Shown in pieces: positions 6,759 through 7,328 of a stretch of DNA of 7,328 nt (within the stretch, counting starts at the first letter, position 1; each line of letters starts with the position of its first letter). The notes beneath the pieces were generated by a model. That model was not told where the DNA came from. It saw only the letters and a program-made list of their open reading frames with translations, and did no database searches. This stretch comes from Verrucomicrobia bacterium TMED56 (GTDB lineage: Bacteria > Verrucomicrobiota > Verrucomicrobiia > Opitutales > Seribacteraceae), in NCBI GenBank assembly GCA_002167265.1, contig NHDJ01000066.1, positions 17,981 through 25,308 of the forward strand, written 5' to 3'. A program made the translations under genes and the position numbers.

Positions 6759-7304
6759 TCATAGTGTAGGTAAAATTTCAATGATTCTGGCAATGACCTC
6801 CCCATTAAAGTCTGTAATCAAATTACTTCGGCCGTAAAGATGGTCTGCTTCGACTTCGGAAAAGGCTTCAACGATTGGTCCATCAGGAACTACCTTAAGG
6901 AAGCCTCGTGGGGAACTTGCATAGGGTATGTGGCATTCATTCAGGATACCACCCAAGGGTTGTTGTGCTTCCAAAATCTTTTCGCATACTTCGGCTGGCA
7001 AAGAATCCAGCTTTATTTCAATCGCACCATATTCAGTGGCTTTTTCATTTTGGATAGTTTGCAAAATAACTTCTCTAAAGTAACTTCTCCCGCTATTCGA
7101 GCTGCGGATAGACTTAACCTTCAGTTCTGTACCGTGATAGGCAACTAATCTCGATGTCATATCGCCTTCGTGCACAAGCAAAGACTGGTATGGCTCAGGT
7201 AATGCAGAAGGTTCAATTTCCTCGTAGTTTAATTTTGGCAAGCCACGGGCACTCCTCATAAAACTCAATGGGTAAAGAATGTCAGGGTAAATTACCGTTT
7301 GCAT
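6759..7304 (-). CDS. Chorismate-lyase-like protein (UbiC / Rv2949c fold), putative hydroxybenzoate synthase
   Basis: A 181-residue protein with the order of motifs of chorismate pyruvate-lyases. LLVHEGDMTSRL (42-53) parallels UbiC's LLLEDSMTKRF. GRSYFREVIL (72-81) places Arg77 at the catalytic UbiC Arg76. PLGGIL (116-121) parallels PLGRYL. LYGRSNLITDFNGEVIARII (156-175) parallels [20 protein letters not shown], with Glu176 near the catalytic Glu155, offset by one residue in my hand alignment. The expected reaction is chorismate to 4-hydroxybenzoate plus pyruvate in the cytoplasm. In this context it would more likely feed a secondary product (as Rv2949c does for mycobacterial phenolic glycolipids) than ubiquinone. 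Start: ATG 7304 is preferred over the in-frame TTG at 7313, and a TAG in frame just upstream shows that the gene is complete. Upstream sequence in the window is only 24 bases, so its promoter cannot be judged. It heads the visible part of region A. Confidence 0.75.
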   Translation of the reverse strand: MQTVIYPDILYPLSFMRSARGLPKLNYEEIEPSALPEPYQSLLVHEGDMTSRLVAYHGTELKVKSIRSSNSGRSYFREVILQTIQNEKATEYGAIEIKLDSLPAEVCEKILEAQQPLGGILNECHIPYASSPRGFLKVVPDGPIVEAFSEVEADHLYGRSNLITDFNGEVIARIIEILPTL

Positions 7305-7328
7305 GATTAACAACTACACATACTTTGC

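Noticed and set aside
4782..7148. Plus-strand open frames at 4782, 5042, 5571, 5889, 6178 and 6840
   Set aside because: They are antisense to well-supported glycosyltransferase, FAD enzyme and lyase-like genes and have no recognisable content.

Overview
The window is densely packed with eight genes, all on the minus strand, so it is read from right to left. No gene-free stretch exceeds about 150 bases. No tRNA, rRNA, CRISPR array or insertion sequence is visible.

Guess at the organism: a Gram-negative bacterium of the Planctomycetota-Verrucomicrobiota type, perhaps a marine verrucomicrobial lineage. This rests on three things. The very long FtsX-type permease resembles planctomycete/verrucomicrobial permeases I recall. 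So does the half-size EamA-like membrane protein, and so does the glycosyltransferase with an N-terminal YCGxCxRDN-like motif. Most starts also lack a Shine-Dalgarno sequence, as is common in several non-proteobacterial phyla. The DNA is moderately A/T-rich. The assignment is inference.

Region A (7304 to 3708) looks like one transcription unit: a chorismate-lyase-like protein, an FAD-dependent oxidoreductase of the halogenase-like type, a GT4-type glycosyltransferase and a hotdog (4HBT) thioesterase. Spacing is 51 bp, then a 4-bp GTGA overlap, then 7 bp. A 144-bp A/T-rich gap follows, with a weak promoter candidate.

Region B (3563 to 1) holds a five-helix EamA-like membrane protein, a PaaK-like aryl/acyl-CoA ligase, a LolD/MacB-type ABC ATPase and the first 347 codons of its FtsX-type permease partner, which runs off the left edge. 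Spacing here is about 19 bp, then 15 bp, then a 1-bp TAATG overlap.

Taken together this looks like part of a biosynthetic cluster for an aromatic (hydroxybenzoate-type) product. The lyase would make a hydroxybenzoate from chorismate and the PaaK-like ligase would activate it as a CoA thioester. The FAD enzyme would oxidise, reduce or halogenate the aryl or polyene group, the thioesterase would release or edit thioesters, and the glycosyltransferase would add a sugar. The ABC system would move the product or a carrier lipoprotein through the envelope. The logic resembles aryl-polyene/xanthomonadin pigments and mycobacterial phenolic glycolipids. No ketosynthase, acyl carrier protein or dehydratase lies in the window, so the scaffold-building part, if it exists, must be outside it. 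The window starts only 24 bases before the first gene, so more genes may lie upstream.
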